Assembly (NCBI GenBank): GCA_003278895.1
Contig: QCCO01000003.1
Coordinates: 1 to 64,000, forward strand
Source of the DNA: Prochlorococcus sp. AG-347-L19
GTDB taxonomy: Bacteria > Cyanobacteriota > Cyanobacteriia > PCC-6307 > Cyanobiaceae
Direction: 5' to 3'
DNA: 64,000 nucleotides
Below, piece by piece: positions 1-10,487 of the stretch (position 1 is the stretch's first letter; the number at the start of each line of letters is the position of its first letter). The notes under the pieces are model-generated. The model made no database searches and was not told where the DNA came from. It was given only the letters and a program-made list of their open reading frames with translations. Both the position numbers and the translations under genes were made by a program.

Positions 1-173
1 CTAGTGGATCTGCATGCAGTAATGGTGAACCATCTCATGTTTTACTGGCATTAGGTAGATCTTTTAAAGAAGCAGAATCTTCAATAAGGTTAAGTATTGG
101 ATTAAGCACTAATTCAAAAGATATAAAACAAGCAATACAAATTCTTACAAACACGATCAAATCATTACGTTAG
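1..173 (+). CDS. Cysteine desulfurase (NifS/IscS family), C-terminal fragment
   Basis: Reading from base 3 gives 56 codons ending in TAG at 171-173; the gene starts outside the window. The fragment opens with SGSACSNGEPSHVL, which matches the active-site loop of class V aminotransferase-fold cysteine desulfurases. The Cys in SGSAC is the residue that takes sulfur from cysteine as a persulfide for Fe-S cluster and thiocofactor assembly. The tail after it has the length usual for the IscS/NifS type. It converges on rsmH with a 14-base gap. The exact paralogue (IscS, SufS or other) cannot be told from the tail, although the SGSACSxG form favours the IscS/NifS group over SufS. Confidence 0.85.
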   Translation, partial: SGSACSNGEPSHVLLALGRSFKEAESSIRLSIGLSTNSKDIKQAIQILTNTIKSLR

Positions 174-187
174 AAGTAGTTGGCTAC

Positions 188-1090
188 CTAATTTAATTTA
201 GCAATTCTTAATTTTCCACTTCTAGCTCTTTTATTTAGTTCGACTTCTTGTTCGGAGGGAGTTATTGGCTTTTTTGTCAGGGTTTTTAATCTTTCATCAT
301 TCTTAAAAGAACTTTTAACTAATCTATCTTCCAAGGAATGAAAACTAATAATAGAAATAATTCCTCCCGGTAAAAGCCATTCAGGGACAACCTGCAAAAA
401 TTTTTCTAATACTTCAATTTCTTTATTAACGGCAATTCTTAGAGCTTGAAATGTTCTTGTCGCTGGGTGTATTTTTTTATATCTTTGTTTTGGTGGGAAG
501 CAGCCCGCAATAGAATAAGCTAACTCTTTTGTCCCAGAATATTTCCCATTTTCCTTTAAATCCATTTTTATTTTCTTAGCAATCTTTCTTGATAATCTCT
601 CATCTCCATATTTGTAAATTAAGTTAGCTAGATCTTTTTCATTTAAATCCTCAATTAATTTCTCTGCATTAATCTCAAGAAAAGGATTCATTCGCATATC
701 AAGTGGACCATCTTTTTGGAAACTAAATCCTCTTTTAGGGTCATCAATTTGGTTACTATTCACTCCAAGATCAGCAATCACAAAAGAAACTTTTTCTTCT
801 GGTACAAAATCAGCAAAATTAGAAGCCCTTATATCTATTCTATTTTTAAATTCATGAAGTTTTTTGGATGCTGATTTTCTCGCGAATGGATCTTGATCAA
901 TTCCAATTATATTTAAATCCGAATATTTTCTTAGCAAGTGATAAGAGTGTCCGCCTCCGCCTAAAGTTGCATCTATTCCTTGAAATTGGTTGTTATGTAT
1001 TAATGGGTAATGCTCTAATGAGGCCATAATCTCATCTTTCATGACTGGGTTATGATTGAAAAAAGATGAATCAGATAGGTCAGTTTGCAT
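188..1090 (-). CDS. rsmH: 16S rRNA (cytosine-1402 N4)-methyltransferase RsmH (MraW)
   Basis: This 300-residue protein has the RsmH hallmarks: a SAM-binding DATLGGGGHS loop at about residues 40-49, the GFSFQKDGPLDMRM segment near residue 120-133, and HPATRTFQALRIAVN and SFHSLEDR in the C-terminal half. The family methylates N4 of C1402 in 16S rRNA at the ribosomal P site, using S-adenosylmethionine. In many bacteria it sits in the mra/division cluster, but here it stands alone, divergent from ndhH with 38 bases between the starts. The length is normal and no key motif is missing. Confidence 0.96.
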   Translation of the reverse strand: MQTDLSDSSFFNHNPVMKDEIMASLEHYPLIHNNQFQGIDATLGGGGHSYHLLRKYSDLNIIGIDQDPFARKSASKKLHEFKNRIDIRASNFADFVPEEKVSFVIADLGVNSNQIDDPKRGFSFQKDGPLDMRMNPFLEINAEKLIEDLNEKDLANLIYKYGDERLSRKIAKKIKMDLKENGKYSGTKELAYSIAGCFPPKQRYKKIHPATRTFQALRIAVNKEIEVLEKFLQVVPEWLLPGGIISIISFHSLEDRLVKSSFKNDERLKTLTKKPITPSEQEVELNKRARSGKLRIAKLN

Positions 1091-1128
1091 AACTTTCGAC
1101 TAAGATTTATTTAGAAGTTAAATTTTTA

Positions 1129-2316
1129 ATGGCTCAACTAGAGACTAGAACAGAACCAATGGTGGTCAATTTTGGCCCTCACCATCCCTCAATGCATGGG
1201 GTTTTAAGGTTAGTTGTAACTCTTGATGGTGAGAATGTCATTGATTGTGAACCGGTAATTGGATATTTACACAGAGGAATGGAAAAGATAGCTGAAAATA
1301 GGACAAATGTAATGTATGTCCCTTATGTAAGCAGAATGGATTATGCAGCAGGAATGTTTTATGAAGCTATTGTAGTAAATGCTCCTGAAAGATTAGCTAA
1401 TATTCCAGTTCCTAAAAGAGCTAGTTATATCAGAGTTTTGATGCTGGAACTTAATCGTATTGCTAATCATCTTTTATGGCTTGGCCCCTTTTTAGCAGAC
1501 GTAGGAGCTCAAACTCCATTTTTCTATATTTTTAGAGAAAGAGAAATGATTTATGATCTTTGGGAAGCTGCTACTGGACAAAGGCTAATAAATAATAATT
1601 TTTTTAGAATAGGTGGCGTCGCATGTGATCTTCCATATGGATGGTTAGAAAAATGTATAGACTTTTGCGATTGGTTCGGTCCTAAGATAGATGAATACGA
1701 AAAATTAATAACAAATAATCCAATTTTTAGAAAAAGAATTGAAGGCCTTGGAACAATTCAAAGAGAACAGGCAATTAATTGGTCTTTATCTGGGCCAATG
1801 CTTAGAGCTTCCGGAGTTTCCTGGGATTTAAGGAAAGTCGATAGTTATGAATGTTATGACGATTTTGATTGGCAGATTGCTTCAGAAAAAGAAGGAGATT
1901 GTTATGCGAGATATCGAGTAAGAGTTGAAGAGATGAGACAATCACTAAGCATAATTCGCCAAGCCTGCAAAATGATTCCAGGAGGTCCAACAGAAAATTT
2001 AGAAGCTCAAAGAATGGCGACTGAAGATAAGAAGAGTGAAATATTTGGTATTGACTATCAATATGTAGCTAAGAAGGTTGCTCCAACTTTTAAAATTCCT
2101 AATGGAGAATTATATACAAGATTAGAGTCTGGTAAAGGAGAAATAGGTGTATTTATTCAAGGAAATAATGAAGTCACCCCATGGAGATTTAAAATCAGAG
2201 CAGCTGATTTAAATAATCTGCAAATATTGCCTCATATTCTCAAAGGTGCCAAAATCGCCGATATTATGGCAATCCTTGGTTCAATAGATGTCATTATGGG
2301 ATCTGTTGATAGATAA
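1129..2316 (+). CDS. ndhH: NAD(P)H-quinone oxidoreductase subunit H (NDH-1 49-kDa-type subunit)
   Basis: The 395-residue product is the NuoD/49-kDa homologue of the cyanobacterial NDH-1 complex. It contains [15 protein letters not shown] near the N-terminus, [29 protein letters not shown] and [21 protein letters not shown], all typical of the subunit that lines the quinone pocket. NDH-1 in thylakoids carries out respiration, cyclic electron flow around photosystem I and, in some forms, CO2 uptake. The start ATG at 1129 follows a short divergent spacer with rsmH. The next gene begins 9 bases after the stop, so the two are probably co-transcribed. Confidence 0.97.
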   Translation: MAQLETRTEPMVVNFGPHHPSMHGVLRLVVTLDGENVIDCEPVIGYLHRGMEKIAENRTNVMYVPYVSRMDYAAGMFYEAIVVNAPERLANIPVPKRASYIRVLMLELNRIANHLLWLGPFLADVGAQTPFFYIFREREMIYDLWEAATGQRLINNNFFRIGGVACDLPYGWLEKCIDFCDWFGPKIDEYEKLITNNPIFRKRIEGLGTIQREQAINWSLSGPMLRASGVSWDLRKVDSYECYDDFDWQIASEKEGDCYARYRVRVEEMRQSLSIIRQACKMIPGGPTENLEAQRMATEDKKSEIFGIDYQYVAKKVAPTFKIPNGELYTRLESGKGEIGVFIQGNNEVTPWRFKIRAADLNNLQILPHILKGAKIADIMAILGSIDVIMGSVDR

Positions 2317-2325
2317 GTGCTTTAA

Positions 2326-2778
<453 letters not shown>

Positions 2779-2781
2779 TTA

Positions 2782-3984
2782 TTATTTTTTAAATTTATAG
2801 TTTATTTTTTCTGTAATGCTATTTTTGTTTTTAACAATCCACTTTTCAGGCTTTTCATGTTTAGGCCAACTTTGAGAAAAATTTTTTAATAAATTTAATG
2901 AATTTTCAATATTTTTATCATTTGTAAGTTCTCTAAATTCAATAATTATTTTTATTTTATTTCCCCATAATTTGTTAGATACTTTCGCAACATTGAATTT
3001 ATTAATTGGGATATTTTCTTTCATAATGAAATCATTTAATCTAGATTCAATTACTTCAGGGAAAACAACTTCTCCTCCTGAATTAAAGGCATTATCACTT
3101 CTTCCAACAAATTTTAAATAGTAAGAATTATTGATTTGCTTAATTTCACCTAAATCACTTGTTTGCCACCACCCATTTTTATTTTTGAAATTTTCAGTTT
3201 TTAAAGAATCTATTATTTCGATTCCAATTCTGGCTGATTTTATTTCGATTAATCCTTGTGCGTTAATTCTTATTTTTGTATCAGGTAGTATTTCTCCAAC
3301 ATTTTTAAAACCCATTAAGAATTCTTTTGGTTTTAAACTAGTAACCATTGCTGCTGTTTCAGTTGAGCCGTAACAAGGTGCTAATTTTATTTTTTCTTTT
3401 ATACATTGTTCTGCAGTTTCGTCTGAAATTGAAGCTCCACCTACCCAAATTAGATCAAAAATTTTTAGCCAACTAATTCCATCTTTTTGAGCTAAAAGTC
3501 TTTGTAATTGGGTAGGTACTAATGATGTAATCAAGTGTTTTTTGTTTTTTTTAAATTTAATTGTGAAAAGTAAAAGTTCTCGAGTTTTTTTTATCAAATT
3601 CGGAGAAATATTAATACAATCACATCCCCAAGTTTGACTTCTAAAAATTGGCATTAATCCACTTATATGGTTCAGAGGTAAAGTATTTAAAATTAAGCAG
3701 TTTTGTAATTCAAATCCTTGCTCTATTAGCCATTGACCTGATGTAGTTGCAGATAATTTGAGATTATTTAAATGGTGAAAACATTGTCTCGGTTTTCCAG
3801 AACTCCCACTACTGTTTAAGATAATTGCTGGCCCATTTTCAGTAATTGAATCTAATACATCTTTCTCTTCATAAAATTTGTTTTTTACATAAATAATTTT
3901 ATTATCTCTAATTTTTTCAATAATTTTTTCTACAGATTGAGTTTCGTTATTTTCAACTTCAATAGTATGAATTTTATTTTTCAT
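2782..3984 (-). CDS. menE: O-succinylbenzoate-CoA ligase MenE
   Basis: This AMP-forming ligase activates o-succinylbenzoate to its CoA thioester. The ATP-binding P-loop ILNSSGSSGKPRQ lies near the N-terminus, followed by LNTLPLNHISGLMPIFRS, the APCYGSTETAAMVTSL adenylation motif and WWQTSDLGEI with KFVGRSDNAFNSGGEVVFPE. It has about 400 residues, short for the superfamily but usual for MenE. I prefer the ATG at 3984 because it overlaps the menC stop as ATGA. A second in-frame ATG 12 bases upstream (3996) would extend the overlap. It is the last gene of the menA-menC-menE operon. Confidence 0.92.
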   Translation of the reverse strand: MKNKIHTIEVENNETQSVEKIIEKIRDNKIIYVKNKFYEEKDVLDSITENGPAIILNSSGSSGKPRQCFHHLNNLKLSATTSGQWLIEQGFELQNCLILNTLPLNHISGLMPIFRSQTWGCDCINISPNLIKKTRELLLFTIKFKKNKKHLITSLVPTQLQRLLAQKDGISWLKIFDLIWVGGASISDETAEQCIKEKIKLAPCYGSTETAAMVTSLKPKEFLMGFKNVGEILPDTKIRINAQGLIEIKSARIGIEIIDSLKTENFKNKNGWWQTSDLGEIKQINNSYYLKFVGRSDNAFNSGGEVVFPEVIESRLNDFIMKENIPINKFNVAKVSNKLWGNKIKIIIEFRELTNDKNIENSLNLLKNFSQSWPKHEKPEKWIVKNKNSITEKINYKFKK

Positions 3985-4946
3985 AGTTGATCCCATATCG
4001 TTTTTGCTTCATTTAAAAATAGAAACGAATTAGGGAATTTATTCATTGCTAAACCAGGAACTTTTGGCGTTGGACCTTGTAATTGTAGAGAAGATAAATG
4101 ATGGAGCCATCTCTTTCCTATTCCAGTTTCAAATGAGGTACTTATAGATATTAAAGCTTTTTTATTTTCTAATTCTCTTAAAAGCTTAACTGGATTATTT
4201 TCTTGAGAAGGCCTTCTAATTTGCCAACCCTTCCACTCATCAATCAAAGTTGGAAATTTTAAAAGTGATTCGTCTAAAGCTATTGGAATTTTTTTGTTTA
4301 GTTCTGTCAGTCCATCAATATCATCAACACAGAGAGGTTGTTCTAACCAATCTATATTTTTATTATCTTTCAAAATATCAGCCCATCTATTAGCTATCTC
4401 TCTTCCCCAAGAACCATTAGCATCTATTCTTAACTTAATATTATTACCTATTTTGCTTAAAATTTCTTCCAATTTTGCTTCTTCCTCATGGTTATTTTTT
4501 AGTGCTACTTTCCATTTTAAGGTTAATGATTTTCCAATATCACAATGTCTTTTTTTAATATCATTTAGATCTGAAACTACATTTTCATGATTTAACAATA
4601 TGGCTGTTTTACCAATTTCATCAAAGTGGTAGTTTTCTTTAAAAATTATTTTTCCAGTTATCTCAGCTAATGCAGAATTTATTGCAGATTGAATGCATGG
4701 GTGAAAAATATTTATTTGCTCAGATAAATTAAATTCCTCTATATACTCAGGGATCATATCTAGTTGTTTCGCACACTTTTTTAAGTCTTTTTTATGTAGC
4801 GGTGAAACTTCTCCAAACCCTATTTTTTTATCATTACTTATTAATTTAATTATCCAACCCGATTTTGTATGGTAATTGGTTTTAGAATTTTCTACTTTGG
4901 CCGATAACTTAAAGCTATAAGATTTTTTTTGAAATATTAAGTTCAT
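3981..4946 (-). CDS. menC: o-succinylbenzoate synthase MenC (enolase superfamily)
   Basis: MenC dehydrates SHCHC to o-succinylbenzoate in phylloquinone synthesis. The 321-residue sequence shows the enolase-superfamily pattern: GFGEVSPL, a LTLKWKVAL strand carrying the KxK-type lysine, the metal ligand in RIDANGSWG, then WLEQPL and the ALDESLL ligand motif. The C-terminal half keeps SISTSFETGIG. The start ATG overlaps the end of menA by 4 bases and its stop overlaps menE, so the three are translated as a coupled unit. The sequence is divergent at the N-terminus but no catalytic position appears lost. Confidence 0.92.
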   Translation of the reverse strand: MNLIFQKKSYSFKLSAKVENSKTNYHTKSGWIIKLISNDKKIGFGEVSPLHKKDLKKCAKQLDMIPEYIEEFNLSEQINIFHPCIQSAINSALAEITGKIIFKENYHFDEIGKTAILLNHENVVSDLNDIKKRHCDIGKSLTLKWKVALKNNHEEEAKLEEILSKIGNNIKLRIDANGSWGREIANRWADILKDNKNIDWLEQPLCVDDIDGLTELNKKIPIALDESLLKFPTLIDEWKGWQIRRPSQENNPVKLLRELENKKALISISTSFETGIGKRWLHHLSSLQLQGPTPKVPGLAMNKFPNSFLFLNEAKTIWDQL

Positions 4947-5860
4947 TTATTTAGCAAGTAATTAAATATTAATCCTGTGATTAAACCAATTCCATTAAGA
5001 GTTTGAAATTTTATTGCGATGAATTTGCAATTTTTTATTGCAGAAGGTTTTGCATACGAAGATTTTAATAAATTTATAAGTCTTGTTGCTTGAGGTAAAC
5101 TAAGCAAATAAAGGATGCAAAAAACTGGAATAAATCCATAAACTATTGTGAAAAGTTGAAAAATATATATCGTAAAAATTATCCAAGGCACAAATTGAGA
5201 ACCTTTTTTTGCCCCTAAGCGAACTAAAGGTGAATTTTTCCCATGCTTTTTATCTTCAGAAATTTGATGAAAATGAGAACAAAATAACACAAGAGTTGTT
5301 GCCAGGGAAGGTCCTGAACCAAGTAATAAAGAAACTTTCCATGGAATATCTTCGAAGTAAATATTAGACGGATTTAACGCAATTAAGACTGCAGAGTACG
5401 CAAAAGGTCCAAATGCAAGCCAGCATAATGGTTCTCCTAAACCTTGATAGCCTAATCTAAAAGGAGGACCTTGATATAAATATCCTAAGAAGCAGCAAGC
5501 TGCCACCAAAATAAAAATGTTTATACTTGTTGATACTGAAATAATTAAAATTATTAATAAACCAATAACTAAAGATGTATAAGCAATAAATGAAATTATT
5601 TTTTTATTTTTTACAAGATTTACAATTGAATGGAATTTAAATTCATCGATTCCTGTTTCTGCGTCGTATAAATCATTAGTTAGATTTTCCCAAAGTAATA
5701 TCAAAATTGCAGCTAAAGTAAATGAAATCAAATTATAAATTTTTACCTCTTCATATTGATTGAGCAAGTAAGCCCCTGTTATTAAAACTGGAAGTATGGC
5801 CACAGAATAAAGAGGCCATTTTATTGCTTTTTTCCATAATTTTTTTTTATCTTCGTCCAT
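4943..5860 (-). CDS. menA: 1,4-dihydroxy-2-naphthoate phytyltransferase MenA (UbiA family)
   Basis: This 305-residue integral membrane prenyltransferase attaches the phytyl chain to DHNA, making the demethylated precursor of phylloquinone, the A1 electron carrier of photosystem I. The UbiA-family diphosphate-binding motif NDLYDAETGIDE lies near residue 62, and a second Asp/Lys-rich loop, HQISEDKKHGKNSPLVRLG, lies near residue 200. About eight hydrophobic helices alternate through the protein. It is the first gene of the overlapping menA-menC-menE operon and is divergent from menF across about 100 bases, so one control region probably serves both sides. Confidence 0.93.
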   Translation of the reverse strand: MDEDKKKLWKKAIKWPLYSVAILPVLITGAYLLNQYEEVKIYNLISFTLAAILILLWENLTNDLYDAETGIDEFKFHSIVNLVKNKKIISFIAYTSLVIGLLIILIISVSTSINIFILVAACCFLGYLYQGPPFRLGYQGLGEPLCWLAFGPFAYSAVLIALNPSNIYFEDIPWKVSLLLGSGPSLATTLVLFCSHFHQISEDKKHGKNSPLVRLGAKKGSQFVPWIIFTIYIFQLFTIVYGFIPVFCILYLLSLPQATRLINLLKSSYAKPSAIKNCKFIAIKFQTLNGIGLITGLIFNYLLNK

Positions 5861-5961
5861 TTTTAATTAACACGCAAAATTAGATAATTATTGGATGTAG
5901 TTTATAAATTGAGTTACATTTTTTACTTTATTGCATCATTTTTAGTTATTTTCAATAAGTA

Positions 5962-7374
5962 ATGAAAAATGATTTAAACTTAACAGATTTTTTAAAAGAT
6001 GTATTTTCCTCTTTCGATAAGAAAGTTGAAAATTCTGGATTAGTAAGTATTTGTGTTGATATTCCTTGTATTGATTTATTTCAAGTTTATGAATTGTTAA
6101 TAAATCAATATCCGTTTTCTTCATTTTGGGAGGAATCTGATGGCATTTCATATATAGCTTTCGAGAAGTGTAAATATGTTACTCTAGATGGCCCAAAAAG
6201 ATTTGAGGTAGCAAAAGAGTTTAATTCTGAGAATTTTAAAAATTTAATTAACTTAACTAATGAATCGCATAATTCTGCACTTTCAAAAATAATTTATTTA
6301 TTTTCTTTCTCTGAAAATTTGAATAATAAGAATTTACCTTCAGATATCCCTAGTTTGGAAGCAATTTTGCCAAAAATATTAATTACTAAAAGTGGCAAGA
6401 ATTGCTGGTTAAGAATCAATGGTCATGTTGAAGGTAAATCATCATTAAGAACATTAATTGAAGAAATATGGACAATTAGAAATCAAGTTATTTACTCTGG
6501 CTCAGAATTAATAAAATCATCTGGCTTAAAAACTAGTTTTGATTCCCCTTTTATTGATGATTTCTCACGCTCCTTAGAAACTTCTAAAACAAACATGAAA
6601 AAAGTAGTAAATAGAGGAATTCAATTAGTAGAGAAAGATATCCTCGAAAAGATAGTTTTAGCGAATAGGATTAAAATAAAACTTAAAAATAAATTAGATT
6701 TAGTAGAAATTTTAAAAAGATTTAAAAAGAAGCAACCAAATACATGTAGATACGTTTGGAAAAGGAATAGTAAGGATATTTTGTTTGGAGCATCTCCAGA
6801 AAAATTATTTTCTTTCTCTAAACCTAATTTAACTTTAGAGGCTCTTGCTGGAACTATCTCTACTAATTCAAATTTTAAGAAACTCCTAAAAAGTACTAAA
6901 GACTTAAAGGAACATAATTATGTAATACAACATTTGATTAAATCTTTAGAAGTTTCAAAAATAACAAACTTTAAAAAAAGTGATATTAAGGTAAATTCAT
7001 TTGGAGATATTTCTCATTTGCAAACACTCATTTTCTCTAAAGTTGAAAATATTTGTCCTTTTGAATTGCTTAAAAACTTACATCCATCTCCAGCTGTGTG
7101 TGGATACCCAAAAAATGCAGCATTGGATTGGATAAACACTCTTGAGTCTTTTCCTAGAGGAAATTATGCTTCTCCAATGGGTTGGGTTGATTCATCAGGC
7201 AATGCTTCATTTCTTTTGGCAATAAGAGGCGCAAGATGTATTGAAGAAAATATTGAATTTACTGCAGGTTCAGGTATAGTTTCTGGCTCCGTTTTAGAGA
7301 AAGAAATAGATGAGATTAAATTAAAATTTGAATCTATAGCAAAACAGATATTTTGCGCTAAAAACCCTAGATAA
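5962..7374 (+). CDS. menF: Isochorismate synthase MenF
   Basis: This 470-residue chorismate-utilising enzyme commits chorismate to phylloquinone synthesis. The C-terminal catalytic domain shows [51 protein letters not shown] and [11 protein letters not shown], ending with the metal-binding type [10 protein letters not shown]. The N-terminal 170 residues are poorly conserved, as is usual for the family. Salicylate or anthranilate synthases share the fold, but adjacency to menA, menC, menE and the DHNA-CoA thioesterase makes isochorismate synthase the clear choice. The 3-prime end overlaps that of gshB by 8 bases. Confidence 0.92.
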   Translation: MKNDLNLTDFLKDVFSSFDKKVENSGLVSICVDIPCIDLFQVYELLINQYPFSSFWEESDGISYIAFEKCKYVTLDGPKRFEVAKEFNSENFKNLINLTNESHNSALSKIIYLFSFSENLNNKNLPSDIPSLEAILPKILITKSGKNCWLRINGHVEGKSSLRTLIEEIWTIRNQVIYSGSELIKSSGLKTSFDSPFIDDFSRSLETSKTNMKKVVNRGIQLVEKDILEKIVLANRIKIKLKNKLDLVEILKRFKKKQPNTCRYVWKRNSKDILFGASPEKLFSFSKPNLTLEALAGTISTNSNFKKLLKSTKDLKEHNYVIQHLIKSLEVSKITNFKKSDIKVNSFGDISHLQTLIFSKVENICPFELLKNLHPSPAVCGYPKNAALDWINTLESFPRGNYASPMGWVDSSGNASFLLAIRGARCIEENIEFTAGSGIVSGSVLEKEIDEIKLKFESIAKQIFCAKNPR

Positions 7375-8290
7375 TTTCTACTAATTTTTCAATAACTTCC
7401 TCTGAAACATTTTTATTGGATAAATTTTCTATTTCTCTTAAACCTGTTGGACTGGTTACATTAATCTCGCTAAGCATTCCATTTATTACATCAATACCTA
7501 CAAAAAACAAACCCTCATCTTTGAAGTGTTGAGATAATTCTGAGCAGATACTTTTTTCTTTTTCTGTTAATAATGTGGGTTCAGCCTTGCCTCCCATCGC
7601 TAAATTACTCCTAAAATCGCCTCCTTGAGGAATCCTATTTATTGATCCAATTGCTTCTCCGTTTACGATAATTATTCTTTTATCACCCTCTATGACTTCA
7701 GGAATAAATTTTTGCATCATAACGGGTAATTCTTCTTGAGAAGTGATTAATTCAATGATTGATTTAATTCCTGGAGAATTTTTATTTATCCTTATAACAC
7801 CTTGACCACCTTTTCCTCCTAAAGGTTTTATGACTACTTCATTATTTATATTTGCAAAATTAATAAGATCTTTTACCTTGCTCGCAACTATTGTAGGTGC
7901 CATTAAGTGGCTGTATCTTAAAGCACCTAGCTTTTCATTCCACGCTCTTAACGATGAGGGTTTGTTAATTACTTTTACTCCTTTTCTTTCGGCAACTTCT
8001 AAAAGATGGGTTGCATATAAATAAGCCTCATTTACAGGAGGATCTTTTCTCATCCAAATGCAATTAAATTCGGCGAGAGGTATGCAATCATTCTCTTTGA
8101 AAGAAATCCATGGAATTACTTCAACTTTTACGGAAGATGCCCATACTTCATCACCTCTAGCTTCCAGGTCTTGAGGAGTACAACTCCAGATTTCAATATT
8201 TTTTTTTGATGATGCTTGCATTAAAGCAGCAGTTGAATCTTTTAAGGGATTTATATTTTTAATTGGATCTATTACGAATAGAAATTTCAT
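7367..8290 (-). CDS. gshB: Glutathione synthetase GshB
   Basis: This ATP-grasp ligase joins gamma-glutamylcysteine and glycine. The 307-residue sequence begins with [10 protein letters not shown], has [19 protein letters not shown], the ATP-binding loop [16 protein letters not shown], a [18 protein letters not shown] strand and the final [26 protein letters not shown], all characteristic of bacterial GshB. It is followed upstream on the same strand by grxC (5-base gap). The pair makes a small glutathione redox operon, fitting the need to buffer photosynthetic oxidants. Confidence 0.97.
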   Translation of the reverse strand: MKFLFVIDPIKNINPLKDSTAALMQASSKKNIEIWSCTPQDLEARGDEVWASSVKVEVIPWISFKENDCIPLAEFNCIWMRKDPPVNEAYLYATHLLEVAERKGVKVINKPSSLRAWNEKLGALRYSHLMAPTIVASKVKDLINFANINNEVVIKPLGGKGGQGVIRINKNSPGIKSIIELITSQEELPVMMQKFIPEVIEGDKRIIIVNGEAIGSINRIPQGGDFRSNLAMGGKAEPTLLTEKEKSICSELSQHFKDEGLFFVGIDVINGMLSEINVTSPTGLREIENLSNKNVSEEVIEKLVEII

Positions 8291-8295
8291 AAGAT

Positions 8296-8550
8296 CTAGT
8301 TTAATAATGCTTCTAATTTATTTTCATTTTCTAATGCGTAGAGATCATCGCAGCCTCCGATACCCTCATTATCTATAAATATTTGTGGTAATGTTCTTCT
8401 ACCATCAGCTCTTTCAATCATCAATGCTCTGGCATCTTCGTCGCCATCTATTTTATATTCTGTAAAATTTACATTTTTTTTCTTGAGTAGTGATTTTGCT
8501 CGAATACAGAATGGGCAATATTGCCAAGTATAAATTTCAACTTTGGACAT
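8296..8550 (-). CDS. grxC: Glutaredoxin, CPFC dithiol type (GrxC)
   Basis: This 84-residue dithiol glutaredoxin has its CPFC active site at residues 12-15, a cis-proline in [10 protein letters not shown] and the GGCDDLYAL glutathione-binding segment. It reduces disulfides and glutathionylated proteins with glutathione. It sits 5 bases upstream of gshB and is probably the first gene of that transcript. It is divergent from prfB, and the roughly 75-base spacer holds AT-rich -10-like boxes on both strands. Confidence 0.96.
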   Translation of the reverse strand: MSKVEIYTWQYCPFCIRAKSLLKKKNVNFTEYKIDGDEDARALMIERADGRRTLPQIFIDNEGIGGCDDLYALENENKLEALLN

Positions 8551-8626
8551 TTTTTTTAAATAATACTTAGTTTATACTATTAAACAAAAGTGCTTGTTAG
8601 ATTATAAATAACGATTAAATTCTATT

Positions 8627-9749
8627 TTGATAGATATTACAGATTTCAAAAAAGATCTTTCGGAACTAACAGAGCGCCTGGGTAATGCTCAGGATTGTCT
8701 TTGACGTTCCAAGATTAAAGGCAAAAAGGAAAGAGTTAGAGCAAATTTCTGCTCAGCCTGAATTTTGGGATAATCAAGAAGAAGCTAAAAAGCAAATGTT
8801 AATCCTTGATGATGTCAAAGCACAACTCGAATTGTTAGATAAATGGAAAACTTTTATTTCTGATGCTAATGCCTCTCTTGAGCTTTATTCTCTAGAACCC
8901 GAAGAGGAAATGATTTTAGAATCGCAGCTGGGATTAAAGAAATTAAGAGAGAATTTGGATAAATGGGAATTTGAAAGATTGTTATGTGGTGAATACGATA
9001 AGGAAGGAGCAGTAGTTTCTATTAACGCAGGTGCGGGTGGAACAGATGCGCAGGATTGGGTAGAGATATTATTAAGAATGTACTCTAGATGGGCCGATAA
9101 TAATCAAATGAGCCTTGTCATTAATGAATTATCTCAAGGAGAAGAAGCAGGTATTAAAAGTGTAACGTTCGAAATTGATGGAAAATATGCATATGGCTAT
9201 CTGCAACATGAAAAAGGAACTCATAGATTAGTAAGAATTTCTCCTTTTAATGCCAATGGCAAAAGACAAACAAGCTTTGCTGGGGTAGAGGTTATGCCAA
9301 AATTAGATGATAATATTTCACTTGATATACCTGAAAAAGATTTAGAAATTACAACGAGTAGATCCGGCGGAGCTGGAGGACAAAATGTTAATAAAGTAGA
9401 AACAGCAGTGAGAATTGTTCATTTGCCTTCAGGGATTTCAGTAAGATGTACTCAAGAAAGATCTCAATTACAAAATAAAGAAAAAGCTATGTTACTTTTA
9501 AAGTCTAAACTACTAGTGATTGCTAAAGAACAACGAGCTGCTGAAGTCGCTGATATTAAAGGTGATATTGTGGAAGCTGCATGGGGCAATCAAATAAGAA
9601 ATTATGTTTTCCATCCCTATCAAATGGTAAAAGATCTTAGGACTATGCAGGAGACTAACGAGTTAGATAGTGTTTTAGATGGTGGACTTGACCCATTTAT
9701 TCATGAATTATTACGTATGAATATTTCTTCTAATGAATCTATTGAATAA
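8627..9749 (+). CDS. prfB: Peptide chain release factor 2, expressed by programmed +1 frameshift
   Basis: RF2 releases nascent chains at UGA and UAA. A short first reading frame starts at a TTG (8627), encodes (M)[18 protein letters not shown] and NAQDCL, and stops at TGA 8702-8704 inside CTTTGAC. Skipping the T at 8702 continues as [13 protein letters not shown] and the rest of RF2, including the conserved [20 protein letters not shown] loop with the GGQ peptidyl-hydrolysis motif. An ATG at 8685 in the downstream frame is not the real start, because it would cut the N-terminal helix. An AGGA lies 4 bases before the slippery CTT. UGA recognition by RF2 itself makes this autoregulatory. The TTG choice is an inference; an in-frame stop at 8609 bounds it. 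Confidence 0.93.
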
Positions 9750-9752
9750 CTA

Positions 9753-9935
9753 ATGGAAAATAAAAACGAAATTTTAGAAAAAAAAGTTTCTCCTCCAAGC
9801 TTTATAAAGCTTGCTATGAGAAATATGGTAAGGAAAGGCTCAAAAAGTATTTCTCATTTTTCAATAACCTTTCTAGTTTTAATTGGGATATTAATACTTG
9901 TGGCCACAATAGGTAAGCCCAATATTCCAGTTTAA
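9753..9935 (+). CDS. DUF3285 small membrane protein
   Basis: This 60-residue protein has a charged N-terminal half (PPSFIKLAMRNMVRKGSKS) and one hydrophobic C-terminal helix (FSITFLVLIGILILVATIG). This matches the cyanobacterial DUF3285 family, whose function is not known to me. It starts 3 bases after the prfB stop and ends 6 bases before ybeY, so it is translated within that operon. The linkage suggests constitutive expression but says little about its role. Confidence 0.8.
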   Translation: MENKNEILEKKVSPPSFIKLAMRNMVRKGSKSISHFSITFLVLIGILILVATIGKPNIPV

Positions 9936-9941
9936 GAATGT

Positions 9942-10481
9942 ATGAAAGAAAAAATTATTTCTGAAATAAATTTAGATTTGGTTTTTCAATGTAATGATTT
10001 CTCTCAATTTTCAAATAAGTTAAAAGATACTAAAACTCATCTTATTTTTGAATCTATTTTTTGGGAGAAAGTTTTTTTATCTTGGATAAATACTATATTA
10101 AAAAAAGAGGATTATGAATTACCAAATTATATTTTTGAAAAAAAATCTTTTTCATTAGGCTTACAGATAATATCTAATCAAGAAATTGCTTCTTTGAATA
10201 AGAAATGGATGCAAAAAAATGGTCCAACTGATGTTCTATCTTTTCCAATTATTTCTGATGAATCTCTAAATAATTTAGATCATATAGAGTTGGGAGATAT
10301 TTTTATATCATTAGAGATGGCACTTGAGCAATCTTATGAATATAAACATTCAATCTATAGAGAGATGATCTGGTTGGCTAGTCATGGATTTTTACATCTT
10401 TTGGGATGGGAACATAATAATGAGCATGATTTAGAAAATATGTTAAATTTCCAAGAATATTTAATTACTCGATTAGATTAA
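9942..10481 (+). CDS. ybeY: Endoribonuclease YbeY, rRNA maturation and quality control
   Basis: The 179-residue protein carries the zinc-binding motif [17 protein letters not shown] (HxxxHxxxxxH) near residues 144-160, preceded by PTDVLSFP and LGDIFIS, all signatures of the UPF0054/YbeY family. YbeY is a metal-dependent RNase acting in 16S rRNA 3-prime end maturation. The N-terminal 60 residues are extended relative to the core fold and poorly conserved. The gene lies in the prfB-DUF3285-ybeY-dgkA-pabA run, with 6-base gaps on both sides. Confidence 0.95.
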   Translation: MKEKIISEINLDLVFQCNDFSQFSNKLKDTKTHLIFESIFWEKVFLSWINTILKKEDYELPNYIFEKKSFSLGLQIISNQEIASLNKKWMQKNGPTDVLSFPIISDESLNNLDHIELGDIFISLEMALEQSYEYKHSIYREMIWLASHGFLHLLGWEHNNEHDLENMLNFQEYLITRLD

Positions 10482-10487
10482 AAATAA

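Noticed and set aside
8685-9749. prfB starting at ATG 8685
   Set aside because: The first six codons (MLRIVF) come from the wrong frame of the frameshift site; the conserved RF2 N-terminus is encoded from 8627 in the other frame.
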